Assembly: GCF_030409795.1 (NCBI RefSeq)
Contig: NZ_JAUFQN010000019.1
Location: forward strand, 1,550,001-1,614,000
Length of the DNA: 64,000 bases
DNA from: Flavobacterium paronense
GTDB lineage: Bacteria > Bacteroidota > Bacteroidia > Flavobacteriales > Flavobacteriaceae
Direction of reading: 5' to 3'
This document shows positions 52,963-63,467 of this stretch, piece after piece (the stretch's first letter is position 1; each line of letters opens with the position of its first letter). A program made the translations under genes and the position numbers. A model generated the notes under the pieces. It did no database searches. It saw nothing but the letters and a program-made list of their open reading frames with translations, and was not told the DNA's origin.

Positions 52963-53949
52963 TTAAGTTGACATTATATCAGAAACTCTCAATAATTCCT
53001 GATCTATTTCTGAGTGACCTTTGATAGCGTTTTCTAAAGGTGTTAGTGTTACTTTATCATTTAAGATTCCGACCATATAATTGGATTTTCCTTCTAATAA
53101 TGATTCAACTGCTTTTACACCAAGACGTGAAGCTAGAACTCTATCATAACAAGATGGTGCACCTCCACGTTGCATATGTCCCAAAACAGACACACGAATA
53201 TCGTATTCTGGTAGATTTTCTTCGATGTAGTCTTTGAGTTCGAAGACGCTTTTTCCTATTTTGTCCCCTTCGGCAATAACAACAATACTTGATGATTTTC
53301 CTGCTGCTTTACTTTTTCGTAACGATTCTAAAAGACGTTCCAAACCTAAATCTTGTTCCGGGATTAAAATTTCCTCTGCTCCTGCTCCGATTCCGGCATT
53401 AAGCGCAATATGACCTGCATCTCTTCCCATAACTTCGACTAGAAAAAGTCGGTTGTGTGAACTGGCCGTATCTCTAATTTTATCTATACAATCAACAACA
53501 GTATTTAATGCGGTGTCGAACCCTAAGGTGTGACTGGTTCCAAAAATATCGTTATCAATAGTTCCCGGAATCCCCATAACCGGGTATCCAAATTCATTGT
53601 TGAAAATTTCAGCACCTGTAAATGAACCGTCACCTCCAATAACAACTAAAGCTTCAATGCCGGCATTTACTAAATTTTGATGTGCTTTTTGTCTGCCTTC
53701 AACAGTCATAAATTCTTTTGACCGTGCCGACTTTAAAATTGTTCCTCCTTTGTTGACGATATTGTTAACGCTTCTGGGACCCATTTCTTTAAAATCACCT
53801 TCAATCATTCCTTGATATCCTCTGTAAATACCTGCACATTCTATGTTGTGAAAAGCACAAGTTCTAACCACAGAACGAATTGCGGCATTCATTCCGGGTG
53901 AATCACCACCAGAAGTAAGAACACCTATTTTTTTTATGGTTTTTGACAT
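52963..53949 (-). CDS. pfkA: ATP-dependent 6-phosphofructokinase
   Basis: 328 aa. It phosphorylates fructose 6-phosphate to the 1,6-bisphosphate, the committed step of glycolysis. LTSGGDSPGMNAAIRSVVR and IGGDGSFTGA form the ATP site, PGTIDNDIFGT the catalytic Asp region, and EVMGRDAGHIAL the sugar-binding part. Gly in the GGDG loop is that of the ATP-dependent group rather than the PPi-dependent group. Likely transcribed with gapA. Confidence 0.97.
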   Translation of the reverse strand: MSKTIKKIGVLTSGGDSPGMNAAIRSVVRTCAFHNIECAGIYRGYQGMIEGDFKEMGPRSVNNIVNKGGTILKSARSKEFMTVEGRQKAHQNLVNAGIEALVVIGGDGSFTGAEIFNNEFGYPVMGIPGTIDNDIFGTSHTLGFDTALNTVVDCIDKIRDTASSHNRLFLVEVMGRDAGHIALNAGIGAGAEEILIPEQDLGLERLLESLRKSKAAGKSSSIVVIAEGDKIGKSVFELKDYIEENLPEYDIRVSVLGHMQRGGAPSCYDRVLASRLGVKAVESLLEGKSNYMVGILNDKVTLTPLENAIKGHSEIDQELLRVSDIMST

Positions 53950-54090
53950 TTATTCTGTATTAAAATGTAAAATTAGCAAACCAGAACCATTGTTCTACCC
54001 CTATTTTTGTTATCTTGATAATATAGGTTAAATTCAATCGTTTTCGTTGATAAGTTTTTAAGTTATTATTATTTTGGTTCAATTTGAATG

Positions 54091-57000
54091 TTAATCGTCT
54101 GTCGGAATTGCTTCTTGATTTGGTTTTATATCTGGTTGTTTTTTATCTTTTTTGCCTTTGATTTGGATGCCATCCGGAGCGATATCTGAATCGTGTTCTT
54201 GATTAGTAGTAGTACTTGCTCTTTCTATTTTGGCATTTTTAAAAATCTTGTTTACCAATTCTTTGAGGTTATCAAAATCAACCTCATAGGATATTCCTAA
54301 TCCTTGCGTATAACCAATTCCCTGACCAATGTAGGTTATGTCATTTTCCTTATTAAATACTCGTAGATTGAGGGTACCATCTTTATTTACTCTATACTGA
54401 ATTTCAAGGTCTCCAACTATCGCCGTTTCAGTAATTCCTCCTACTGGTACGCCGACTTTTCCGTTAACTGTAATTCTATCATTTATTTTAGAGGAAACGG
54501 TAACTCCAAATCTTCCGTCTGTTTGCTGAGTTGGTGTTCTATCTGCTGTTATGTAATCAATTCCCAATTGCAGTTTATCATCACTTCCTGAAAATATGTC
54601 ATTAAAAAGACTACTCGCTTTTTGAAACAAATTATTAGATAATTGATTTTGATTAACGCCATCCTGACTTAAAAAACTTCCTGTTGATAGTAAATACAAT
54701 GCTTGTGTTTGCCTTGCATCTTTATCATCTAATTTATATTGAATTTCAGATTTCAACGAACTTCCGACATTAGGGAAATTAATATTAAAATCGGGTTCCG
54801 GATTCGTTAAATTTCCTTTGACCCCAATAACAACTTCAACATCAACTTTTTTATTAAACGATGGATTATCAATTAAAACGGCAGGATTTGCCGTGGTTTT
54901 ATAAACTGCTTCAAGACTCAAAACAGCTGCCAGCGGATCTCCTGTCCAAATGATAGAGCCTCCTTTTTTAACATCAAATTTTTTATCGATTAAGCCTCCG
55001 TATTTAAAATTGTAGGAACCGGAAACAACAGAAAAGTCTCCAAACATTTCAAATTTCCCTAAAGTATTAATTCTAAAAAGTAGCGTTCCGTTTCCTTTGC
55101 CTTTCATTCCGTGACCACTTTCCCTGTTTAAAATTACTTCAATATTGGCAATCTCGGTTATGGCAAAATCAAATTCTAACTCTAGTCCGTTGTAGTTTTT
55201 ATTTTGAATTGTTTTATCTTTTTGGCTTTTTCTTTTTTCTTCCGGAGTTCTGAAATGGATGTATTTGCTGTCTTCAACTGCCTGAGCATCATTTATCGGA
55301 ATCTTGATATCAGTTCCTTTAGCCGATTCAGCATCTACTTTTATCATCAAATTACCCGTTGGTCCTTTTATAGTTGCCGAACCATTCATAAAAGCATTTC
55401 CGTAATAGGCAGCGTCTTCCTGATCAACTGTATTTAAGGCTAACAGTCGTTTGGCATAAATAGACAAATCTAACTGCCAATCGCCAAATTGTTTGTGTTT
55501 TATAAAACCATTGATACTTCCTTTGGTATTAAATTTAGTATCGGTAATATTCGTTTCTCTGATTATAAATTTGTTTTCGGTAACGTCAACAACTGAATTG
55601 TTATCAAATACATAATCGGTGTTGAGATACGGAATAGTTAGGCCGGCCTCATTGATAAAAAGCCTCCCATTATAATCTAATTGATTAATATCGCCGTCAA
55701 TTCTGGCATTTCCGGAGGCAAAACCTCTTATATTGGTAATCACATCGCCACCTATTTTTCCTAAAACTCCTAAGTTAAATTTGTCAAAATTCAAATCAAT
55801 ATCTAATAATGTCTTGTCGTCTACAATTTGAATATCACCATTGGCACTAAAAGCTTCAACATTTTGATTTTCCAGATTGGAATTCAAATGAAATTTACGC
55901 AATGTTTCATCACCCTGAATATCCAAATTCATTTTACCAAGTACAATATCATTGACTTTTAGACTGTCAATCCGTAATGTTGAAGTAGGCTGAAAAATGG
56001 TATTACTTTGTTTGAAATTAATCTTTCCATTCAGATTTCCATCGAACTTAAACTTCTCGACATCGGGTGTGACTTTATTCAAATTGACATTGTCAAATGA
56101 GAGTTGCAAATCCTTATTCTGCTTGCCATTCAGTATACCAATAAAATTAATGCTCTCTTTTCCGTGTGAAAGAATTAAATTATTGAAAGAGAAATTACTA
56201 AGCTTTTTATCAAAGACAATCTTATTGTTTTCCGGATTCTCTTTTTCATTTAAAAACCATAAATAATCCTTAAATTGAAGTTCCGATTTATTAAAGCCAA
56301 CGACATTTTTATTTTCCTTATTGATGGTGTGATAAAAATTTAAATTGTAAAAGTCGTTGCCTTTTTTTCCGCCTTTAAATTCAGTTCTGAAATGTAAGGT
56401 GTCATTAGAAAAAGTATTAATCATACTAAAATCCCTGATTTTATAATGCTTAGTTTTTATAGAATCTAATTGAACATATGCACTATACAATGGGTTTCTG
56501 TTGTCAATTTGAAGTGAAATATTATCAAAGGTGTTCTCATAAGCTACAATTTTTGGAGAACTAAAATCTAATTTAAAATTTTTAGTGTCTGAACTTATAT
56601 TTCCTTTTAGTTTTGTGTTTTGGGCAAGAGAAATATCAGGATTAAATATTTCAATGAGTTTACTATTTAAATCAAAATCAAATTTCAAATATTGATTTGG
56701 CAATACTTTATTAGGTTTGTAATTGGAATAAAAACTTCCCAAAGAATTCTCCACCATTTTCTGCAATTGATTGAATTTATATTTTCCAACCACAGAACCT
56801 TCAATAGCATCAGCAGAACTGATTATTATAGCTCTTTCACCACTGGCATCAAAGCTTGAATTAGCATTAAGAGAATCAATAAAATAGACATCCTTTTTAT
56901 TTTGATACGAGGCATTCGTAAGTAAAAAATTTCCCTTGAGATTATCAAACGAATTCCCGGTCGCTTTTACCACTATATCGCCTTTGAATACGGAAATTGA

Positions 57001-58611
57001 ATCTTTAATAAAGTTCAGTTTTACCAAATTGGCATAATCAATTTTGGTGTGGAAATCATAAATATTTTCTTTTTTAGACAAGTCCAAAACCCCATTGAAA
57101 TCCATAAACAAATTAGGGTCGTTTACATAGAACTTCCCTTTAAATATTGGCTGTTTAAAACTTCCGTCTACAATGATTTTGGTGTAATTATAACCATTAT
57201 ATTTCAATTGAAAAACATCACCGGCAAAAGAGGTATTAATGTATTTTTGAGTAAACCCTTTCCCATCAACATCTATATTCATACTTACCTTACCTATGGT
57301 TTTGTCGTTAATCATAGCACCAACATCAAAATTGTCTAATATGATATTTCCATTGTATTTAGCATTATCAATGTTATTCATGTCAGACATGTGCAAATCA
57401 GATTCGATGATACCTAATGCGGTGTTCATCACAAAGTTGGTATTGATATATTTCTGAGTGACTTCGGCTGTTCCTGTATAATAAAATTGCCCTAGTTTTT
57501 GTATTGATGTTGGGAGTTTTTTACCTAAAATATTGGGCAATAACTTTGTCAAATCATTATAATTGGATGATATTTTATTAAAATCACCTTTCATATAAAA
57601 GGAACCCGGAGCACGTGGAAACATGTTTTTGAAATTGACATCGCCTTTGATAATCGAATTTTTTTGGTCACGCAAATACAGTTGCGTTGCATAAAAATTA
57701 TTAAGTGTTCCTTTGATTTTAGTATTCAGATAGAACTTTTCATTTTTATCCAATTCTATATAAAAATGGCGGATATCATTGGTGGATAAAGTAGCGCTAT
57801 CAACCGCCACATCAAATTTAACTTTATTATTAAAGTCGCTAAAATCGTGATTGTCTTTATTGTATTTTAGAGTAACTGTCCCTTTAAGGTAAGATTCAGT
57901 CGTTCTGACTGCCAGGTTTTCTAACTTGATGTTTTTCTTGGTATAGGTAAAATCAGCAATCAAATTATCTACCGTAACTCCACGATGGTCGTGAAAAGTC
58001 ATAGAAGCAATGTTTGTAGTAACATTTGGACCTTTGATCATGAAATCTTTCAAATGAGCATCGAGTTTGGTAAAGTCAACATCTTTTGGTTTCGCTCGAT
58101 TTTCATCAATCATCACAAACCTACTTCTTGTTAGATAAATATTTTTTGAAGTCATCAAAAACTTGCCACTAGCTTTTTTACCGTCGTCAAATGCTGCAAT
58201 AAACTTATCTAAACTAGTTTCTTTTTCTCCTTTGTAATTCTTTATCTGAAGATAAAAATCATCTAATCTTAAATCTCCAAAAAGCAACTTACCATCAACT
58301 AATTTTTTAAAATCTAAAATGCTTGTTTTTATACGACTAGCATAAATTAAAGTGTCGTTATGATGATCTAAAATCAAAACCTTTTTGAGTTTCACTCCGC
58401 CAAAAAATGTAATAGCTACTTGGTCTACGTTAATGTTGGTTTTATATTCTTTGTTGAGTTTGTCAGTGGCATAATGTGCGATTTTAGTTTGCACAAATGG
58501 AAGGGAAAGTGCTATACTAACTAGCAATAAAAGTAAAAGAAGCCCAATAATTGTCCGAAAAAGTACTTTTCGAAGTTTCTTAAAACCAGTATTTGTCTTA
58601 TTTTTTTCCAA
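54091..58611 (-). CDS. tamB: TamB-like translocation and assembly module protein
   Basis: 1506 aa with an N-terminal membrane anchor (TIIGLLLLLLLVSIALSLPF), a very long beta-helical AsmA-like body and the DUF490/TamB C-terminal domain (~1150-1460, VEVVIGVKGNLTNPEPDFNINFP, QALYLLSTGSFLS, GISYEVDF read in parts). TamB-type proteins span the periplasm and help outer-membrane protein insertion and phospholipid transport. It is divergent from tsaD, a gene order I know from other Flavobacteria. The last ~50 residues are Lys/Asp/Gln-rich and look disordered. Confidence 0.92.
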   Translation of the reverse strand: MEKNKTNTGFKKLRKVLFRTIIGLLLLLLLVSIALSLPFVQTKIAHYATDKLNKEYKTNINVDQVAITFFGGVKLKKVLILDHHNDTLIYASRIKTSILDFKKLVDGKLLFGDLRLDDFYLQIKNYKGEKETSLDKFIAAFDDGKKASGKFLMTSKNIYLTRSRFVMIDENRAKPKDVDFTKLDAHLKDFMIKGPNVTTNIASMTFHDHRGVTVDNLIADFTYTKKNIKLENLAVRTTESYLKGTVTLKYNKDNHDFSDFNNKVKFDVAVDSATLSTNDIRHFYIELDKNEKFYLNTKIKGTLNNFYATQLYLRDQKNSIIKGDVNFKNMFPRAPGSFYMKGDFNKISSNYNDLTKLLPNILGKKLPTSIQKLGQFYYTGTAEVTQKYINTNFVMNTALGIIESDLHMSDMNNIDNAKYNGNIILDNFDVGAMINDKTIGKVSMNIDVDGKGFTQKYINTSFAGDVFQLKYNGYNYTKIIVDGSFKQPIFKGKFYVNDPNLFMDFNGVLDLSKKENIYDFHTKIDYANLVKLNFIKDSISVFKGDIVVKATGNSFDNLKGNFLLTNASYQNKKDVYFIDSLNANSSFDASGERAIIISSADAIEGSVVGKYKFNQLQKMVENSLGSFYSNYKPNKVLPNQYLKFDFDLNSKLIEIFNPDISLAQNTKLKGNISSDTKNFKLDFSSPKIVAYENTFDNISLQIDNRNPLYSAYVQLDSIKTKHYKIRDFSMINTFSNDTLHFRTEFKGGKKGNDFYNLNFYHTINKENKNVVGFNKSELQFKDYLWFLNEKENPENNKIVFDKKLSNFSFNNLILSHGKESINFIGILNGKQNKDLQLSFDNVNLNKVTPDVEKFKFDGNLNGKINFKQSNTIFQPTSTLRIDSLKVNDIVLGKMNLDIQGDETLRKFHLNSNLENQNVEAFSANGDIQIVDDKTLLDIDLNFDKFNLGVLGKIGGDVITNIRGFASGNARIDGDINQLDYNGRLFINEAGLTIPYLNTDYVFDNNSVVDVTENKFIIRETNITDTKFNTKGSINGFIKHKQFGDWQLDLSIYAKRLLALNTVDQEDAAYYGNAFMNGSATIKGPTGNLMIKVDAESAKGTDIKIPINDAQAVEDSKYIHFRTPEEKRKSQKDKTIQNKNYNGLELEFDFAITEIANIEVILNRESGHGMKGKGNGTLLFRINTLGKFEMFGDFSVVSGSYNFKYGGLIDKKFDVKKGGSIIWTGDPLAAVLSLEAVYKTTANPAVLIDNPSFNKKVDVEVVIGVKGNLTNPEPDFNINFPNVGSSLKSEIQYKLDDKDARQTQALYLLSTGSFLSQDGVNQNQLSNNLFQKASSLFNDIFSGSDDKLQLGIDYITADRTPTQQTDGRFGVTVSSKINDRITVNGKVGVPVGGITETAIVGDLEIQYRVNKDGTLNLRVFNKENDITYIGQGIGYTQGLGISYEVDFDNLKELVNKIFKNAKIERASTTTNQEHDSDIAPDGIQIKGKKDKKQPDIKPNQEAIPTDD

Positions 58612-58656
58612 TTATTATTTTGACTTGGGAAAGAAAATTACCTTTGTAAAAATCTT

Positions 58657-58664
58657 TATATTTG
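58657..58664 (+). promoter_or_regulatory. -7 element upstream of tsaD
   Basis: TATATTTG matches TAnnTTTG and lies 46 bases before the tsaD ATG. No TTTG stands at the expected 19-21 base distance, so the -33 element is weak or absent. Confidence 0.45.
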
Positions 58665-58710
58665 ATTTTCTAGACGGATTGTCAAATATAAATCAAAAAT
58701 TGCGCCTTTT

Positions 58711-59733
58711 ATGCATACCGAAGAAGTTTTTATACTGGCTATCGAAAGTTCATGCGATGATACTGCAGCTGCAGTTTTAAAGAATGACAAAGTACTTTCA
58801 AATATCGTGGCCAGACAAAGTATTCATGAAGAATATGGTGGTGTTGTTCCGGAATTGGCTTCGAGAGCACATCAACAGAATATAGTTCCAGTAATTGACG
58901 TCGCTTTGAAGAAAGCTAATGTGACTAAAAATCAGTTGTCAGCTGTTGCTTTTACTCAAGGTCCAGGGTTGATGGGTTCCCTTTTAGTTGGTGCTTCTTT
59001 TGCAAAATCATTGGCTATGGCTTTAGACATTCCATTGATTGCTGTGAATCACATGCACGCTCATATTTTGGCACATTTTATTGATGAAGAAGGATTTTAT
59101 AAACCTACATTTCCGTTTTTAGCATTAACCATTTCGGGCGGGCATACACAAATTGTGAAGGTCAATAGCTTTTTCGATATGGAAATTATTGGTGAAACTA
59201 CCGACGATGCTGTTGGTGAAGCATTTGATAAAACTGCAAAAATATTAGGTTTTCCTTATCCGGGTGGCCCATTGATTGACCAATTTGCAAAAGAGGGCAA
59301 TCCGAAAAAGTATGCTTTTACCAAACCTAAAGTTCCAAATTTAGATTTTAGTTTTTCCGGATTGAAAACGCAGATTCTGTATTTTGTTCAGAAAAATGTA
59401 TTGGAAAATCCAAACTTTATCGAAGAAAACAAAGCTGACATCTGTGCTTCAGTGCAACATACCATCATTGAAATTCTGATGGACAAATTGAAACTTGCTG
59501 TTGCCGAAACAGGAATTAATCAAATTGCTATTGGTGGTGGAGTTTCAGCAAATTCCGGAATCCGACAAACTTTGAAAGAGGCTGAAAATAAATACGGTTG
59601 GAAGACCTTTGTACCAAAATTTGAATATACTACAGATAACGCTGCAATGATTGGAATCGTGGGTTATCAGAAATATTTACACGATAAATTTTCGGATGCT
59701 AATGTGGTTTCTAAAGCACGAATAGAATTTTAA
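58711..59733 (+). CDS. tsaD: tRNA N6-threonylcarbamoyladenosine transferase TsaD
   Basis: 340 aa, standard length. It transfers the threonylcarbamoyl group to A37 of ANN-decoding tRNAs, with TsaB and TsaE. AIESSCDDTAAAV is the ATP-binding start, NHMHAHI (His ~114 and ~118) binds the metal, and LTISGGHTQIV and GGGVSANSGIR complete the ASKHA fold. First gene of a plus-strand run with rsmE 5 bases behind it. Confidence 0.98.
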   Translation: MHTEEVFILAIESSCDDTAAAVLKNDKVLSNIVARQSIHEEYGGVVPELASRAHQQNIVPVIDVALKKANVTKNQLSAVAFTQGPGLMGSLLVGASFAKSLAMALDIPLIAVNHMHAHILAHFIDEEGFYKPTFPFLALTISGGHTQIVKVNSFFDMEIIGETTDDAVGEAFDKTAKILGFPYPGGPLIDQFAKEGNPKKYAFTKPKVPNLDFSFSGLKTQILYFVQKNVLENPNFIEENKADICASVQHTIIEILMDKLKLAVAETGINQIAIGGGVSANSGIRQTLKEAENKYGWKTFVPKFEYTTDNAAMIGIVGYQKYLHDKFSDANVVSKARIEF

Positions 59734-59738
59734 AAAGT

Positions 59739-60443
59739 ATGCAACTATTCTACAATCCAAACATAAACGAAACCCAAACTTCCTTTGTTTTTGACAAAGA
59801 TGAAAGCAAGCATATAGTTAAAGTGCTGCGTAAAAAAGAAAGCGATATTTTACACGTTACAAATGGTTTAGGTTTTTTATTTACAACTGAAATCACTATC
59901 GCTTCGGACACTAAATGCACAGTGAAAATTATTTCTTTTGAAAAGCAGGAAACACCAAAGTTTCATTTGCATTTAGCTGTTGCCCCAACCAAAATGAACG
60001 AACGTTATGAATGGTTTTTGGAAAAAGCTACTGAAATAGGAATACAGGAAATCACACCAATTATTTGCGATCATTCTGAAAGGAAAATCATTAAAACCGA
60101 TAGATTTCAGAAAATTCTGGAAAGTGCGATGAAGCAATCTTTGCATTATTATTTGCCAAAATTAAATGAACCTACTGCTTTCAATGATTTTATCAAAACC
60201 AAAAAACAAGGTCAATTATTCATTGCACATTGTGAAGAAACCAAAAAAAAATCATTAAAGAATGAATTAAAAGCCAATGAAGATATCACAATTTTAATTG
60301 GTCCAGAAGGGGATTTTTCTGTTAAAGAAATCCAACAAGCTATTGACAATAAATTTATTCCTGTATCTTTGGGAGCCACGCGTCTACGGACAGAAACTGC
60401 GGCAATAGTAGCTTGTCATAGTGTGATTTTTTATAATGAATAA
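59739..60443 (+). CDS. rsmE: 16S rRNA (uracil1498-N3)-methyltransferase
   Basis: 234 aa SPOUT methyltransferase. It methylates U1498 of 16S rRNA with S-adenosylmethionine. The N-terminal PUA-like part includes SKHIVKVLRKKESD; the knot has ILIGPEGDFSVKEI and VSLGATRLRTETAAIVACH, diagnostic of RsmE. The next gene overlaps its last 8 bases. Confidence 0.97.
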   Translation: MQLFYNPNINETQTSFVFDKDESKHIVKVLRKKESDILHVTNGLGFLFTTEITIASDTKCTVKIISFEKQETPKFHLHLAVAPTKMNERYEWFLEKATEIGIQEITPIICDHSERKIIKTDRFQKILESAMKQSLHYYLPKLNEPTAFNDFIKTKKQGQLFIAHCEETKKKSLKNELKANEDITILIGPEGDFSVKEIQQAIDNKFIPVSLGATRLRTETAAIVACHSVIFYNE

Positions 60444-61635
60444 CAAAATGATTAAAAAATTTATTTTAATTCTCTTTTTGATCCTAAATACAGCATTGGC
60501 AGTTGGACAAAAGCAAACCTTGTTTTTGGATAAAAATTATACTGAAACTTTGACTAAATCGAAGGTTGAAAAAAAACCAATTGTAATCCTTTTTTATGCC
60601 ACTTGGTGTGTGCATTGCAACAAAATGAAGAATGAGGTTTTTACAGATAGTATTGTAACCCAATTTTACAGAACAAATTTTATTCTAATGGCTGTTGATG
60701 CGACATCAAGCTATGGACAAGAATTAAGAACCAAATTTCAAAATAAATTTAAGGTTTCAAGTTTTCCAACATTTGTCTTTATGGATAGTGATGAAAGTTT
60801 ATTGTATTGCATCACTGGAGAGTTAACTAAAGATGCTTTTCTTTCAGAAGGAAAGGATGTTTTATTACCTGAAAACCAATTGCCAAATATTTTAAAAACA
60901 TATAATGAAGATCCTTCAAATCAGGATAAATGCTTAAAATATATAACCACAATACGGAAAGCCGGGATGGATGCTACACCAATTGCTCAGAAATATTTTA
61001 GCACCAAAACCCAAGAAGAGAGATTTACCGAACTCAATTGGCGAATTTTTTCAAACGGCATCAATAATTTTGACACGGATGAATTCAAATTTGTGGTAAA
61101 AAACAAAGACAGCTTTTCTAAAGTGGCATCGCCATCAAGAGTTGATAAAAAAATATCTTATACCATTTCTGAAACATTAAAACCATTAGTAGAACTTGGT
61201 GACACGATAAATTATAATAAAAAACGCCTTATTGCTAAATCATTTCAAATTCGGAAAATAGATTCTTTGCTTTATCGCTTTGATATACAGCTTGCATTAC
61301 AAACTGGAAATTTGAAAAAATATAAAATAATAACAACGGAAAATGTGCAAAATTTCTCTTGGAATGACGCAGTTTTGCTCTATGATATTTGCAATACTTA
61401 CTTGGAAACCATAAACGATAAAAAAGGATTATTACAAGCTTTAGAATGGAGTAAACATCTGATTTCATTGGGAGAATCAATAGACAAATATGTGCTAACA
61501 ACCAAATTATCTTTGAAAGTAAAAGACCATAAACAAGCACTTCTATTTGCACAAAAAGGAAAATTACTAGCTGATAGTTTAGGCTTTAAAAACGACGAAA
61601 TTAATTCCCTCTTAGCCGAAGCCAAAAGACATTAA
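60436..61635 (+). CDS. Exported thioredoxin-fold protein
   Basis: 399 aa (395 if the ATG at 60448 is used). A signal peptide is followed by a thioredoxin domain with LFYATWCVHCNKMK (CxxC at ~58 and ~61) and the cis-Pro in VSSFPTFVFMD. After residue ~160 comes a helical region of repeat type without clear family. It probably reduces or isomerises disulfides in the periplasm. The 8-base overlap with rsmE suggests coupled translation; the DUF4159 gene follows after 3 bases. Confidence 0.85.
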   Translation: MNNKMIKKFILILFLILNTALAVGQKQTLFLDKNYTETLTKSKVEKKPIVILFYATWCVHCNKMKNEVFTDSIVTQFYRTNFILMAVDATSSYGQELRTKFQNKFKVSSFPTFVFMDSDESLLYCITGELTKDAFLSEGKDVLLPENQLPNILKTYNEDPSNQDKCLKYITTIRKAGMDATPIAQKYFSTKTQEERFTELNWRIFSNGINNFDTDEFKFVVKNKDSFSKVASPSRVDKKISYTISETLKPLVELGDTINYNKKRLIAKSFQIRKIDSLLYRFDIQLALQTGNLKKYKIITTENVQNFSWNDAVLLYDICNTYLETINDKKGLLQALEWSKHLISLGESIDKYVLTTKLSLKVKDHKQALLFAQKGKLLADSLGFKNDEINSLLAEAKRH

Positions 61636-61638
61636 TCC

Positions 61639-62277
61639 ATGAAAAAATATATATTCTTATTGCTGTTTTTTTCAACCCTTTCTTACTCACAAGAAATTGC
61701 CTTGCTCAAATATAGTGGCGGTGGCGATTGGTATGCCAATCCAACATCCTTACACAATTTGATAAAATATGCCAACCAAACAATCAACACCAATATAAAA
61801 TCAAAACCAGCTACCGTAGAACCTGGAAGCACTGAAATCTTCTCCTACCCTTTTGTACACATGACTGGTCATGGTAATGTGGTTTTTAGCGATGCCGAAA
61901 TAATCAACTTGAGAAACTATTTGCTGTCTGGCGGATTTCTTCATGCCGATGATAATTATGGCATGGACGAATATATTCGCAGAGAAATAAAACGCATTTT
62001 TCCTAACAATGATTTAGTAGAAGTTCCGGCTAATCATCCTATTTTTCAAAAACCAAATCTTTTTTCCAGTGGATTACCAAAAATCCATGAACATGACGGC
62101 AAACGTCCTCAAGCTTTTGGAATTTTTGTTGACAACCGATTGGTTTTACTTTACACCTTTGAATGCGATTTAGGTGATGGCTGGGAAGATGAAGAAGTGC
62201 ACAATGACCCAAAGGATGTTCGTGAAAAAGCTTTAAAAATGGGCGCTAATATTTTGAACTATATTTTTAACAATTAA
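61639..62277 (+). CDS. DUF4159 family secreted protein
   Basis: 212 aa with a signal peptide (LLFFSTLSYSQ). IALLKYSGGGDWYANPTSL, FVHMTGHGNVVFSD, LRNYLLSGGFLHADDNYG and DGWEDEEVHNDP are the conserved blocks of DUF4159, which has a glutamine-amidotransferase-like fold and no known function. It is close behind the thioredoxin-like gene in the same operon. Confidence 0.88.
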   Translation: MKKYIFLLLFFSTLSYSQEIALLKYSGGGDWYANPTSLHNLIKYANQTINTNIKSKPATVEPGSTEIFSYPFVHMTGHGNVVFSDAEIINLRNYLLSGGFLHADDNYGMDEYIRREIKRIFPNNDLVEVPANHPIFQKPNLFSSGLPKIHEHDGKRPQAFGIFVDNRLVLLYTFECDLGDGWEDEEVHNDPKDVREKALKMGANILNYIFNN

Positions 62278-62434
62278 ATCATGTAGTTTATTTCATCCTT
62301 TTTTTATTGAAATTATTATGGAATTTTAGAAAAAGGTGTTGTTTGTCGATTTGTTGAAAACTAACGTGAATTTCTTAACAACCTGATAAAATTTTTCATA
62401 AAATTGTAACAATTAATTAACCAAAACAAAAAAA

Positions 62435-63385
62435 ATGAAAAAAATCTGTTTATCAATGGCTACTATGCTTGTTTTATTTTCTTGTCAAAAAGAAGACGAT
62501 ACAACCAACACTCCTAAAGCATCCAGAAGAATTTGTGCTTCTCAAGAAGTACTTGAAAGACAACTAAATGAAAATCCAGAGTTGGCAGTTAAAATGGCAC
62601 AAATTGAATCATTTACTGAAAATGCAGTATTAAGCAATCGTTTAGTAAATGGGAAAATTGAAATACCTGTAGTAGTGAATGTATTATATAGAACTACTGC
62701 TGAAAACATTTCTTTGGCACTAATACAATCACAAATAGATGTACTAAACAAAGATTTTAATGCATTAAACTCTGATTACAATAGCGTTCCTGCTTTATTT
62801 TCTGGGGTTAAAGCAAATGTTGGAATCTCATTTGTATTAGACCAAGTAATCAGAAAAGCAACTACCAAAACTTCATGGGGCACAAATGATGCTATGAAAA
62901 AAACTAGTAAAGGTGGACTTGCTCCAACATCTCCAACAACTAAACTAAACCTTTGGTCTTGTACTATTGGTGGTGGAATTTTAGGTTACGCTCAGTTTCC
63001 TGGTGGCGCATCTGCTACTGATGGAGTAGTTATTGACCCATTGTATTTTGGTGTAACAAGTAATTCAAGTTCAAGTTACCCATACAACCTTGGTAGAACA
63101 GCCACTCACGAAGTTGGTCACTGGTTAAATCTTCGTCATATTTGGGGCGATGCAACTTGTGGAAATGATTTAGTTTCTGATACACCATCTCACAATGCTG
63201 CCAACTACGGCGTTCCAACATATCCTCATTACAGCACTTGTACAGGAACTCCTGTTGAAATGACTATGAACTATATGGATTATACTGATGATAGAGGAAT
63301 GTACATGTTCTCTGCAGGTCAAAAAGCGAGAATAAATGCAATATTTGTTACTGGTGGAGCTAGAGTTTCTTTTGCACAACCATAA
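62435..63385 (+). CDS. M43-family (cytophagalysin/pappalysin-like) zinc metalloprotease lipoprotein
   Basis: 316 aa lipoprotein (MLVLFSCQKED, Cys ~17). The zinc site is HEVGHWLNLRH (His 225, Glu 226, His 229, His 235); the metzincin consensus HExxHxxGxxH has Asn here instead of the Gly. The Met-turn is MNYMDYTDD. CTIGGGILGYAQFPGG and DATCGNDLVSDTP are further M43 landmarks. It should cut proteins at the cell surface. Own 157-base upstream region and a strong terminator: a single-gene unit. Confidence 0.92.
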   Translation: MKKICLSMATMLVLFSCQKEDDTTNTPKASRRICASQEVLERQLNENPELAVKMAQIESFTENAVLSNRLVNGKIEIPVVVNVLYRTTAENISLALIQSQIDVLNKDFNALNSDYNSVPALFSGVKANVGISFVLDQVIRKATTKTSWGTNDAMKKTSKGGLAPTSPTTKLNLWSCTIGGGILGYAQFPGGASATDGVVIDPLYFGVTSNSSSSYPYNLGRTATHEVGHWLNLRHIWGDATCGNDLVSDTPSHNAANYGVPTYPHYSTCTGTPVEMTMNYMDYTDDRGMYMFSAGQKARINAIFVTGGARVSFAQP

Positions 63386-63404
63386 TACTAAATTTAAAAT
63401 TTTT

Positions 63405-63443
63405 AAACTCGTCTCGTTGATCATAACGAGACGAGTTTTTTTT
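63405..63443 (+). terminator. Intrinsic terminator of the M43 protease gene
   Basis: AAACTCGTCTCGTT pairs perfectly with AACGAGACGAGTTT across a 6-base loop (GATCAT), followed by T-residues. It is the strongest terminator hairpin I noticed in the window. Confidence 0.92.
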
Positions 63444-63467
63444 TACTTTTAGTGAAATTTATTACCT

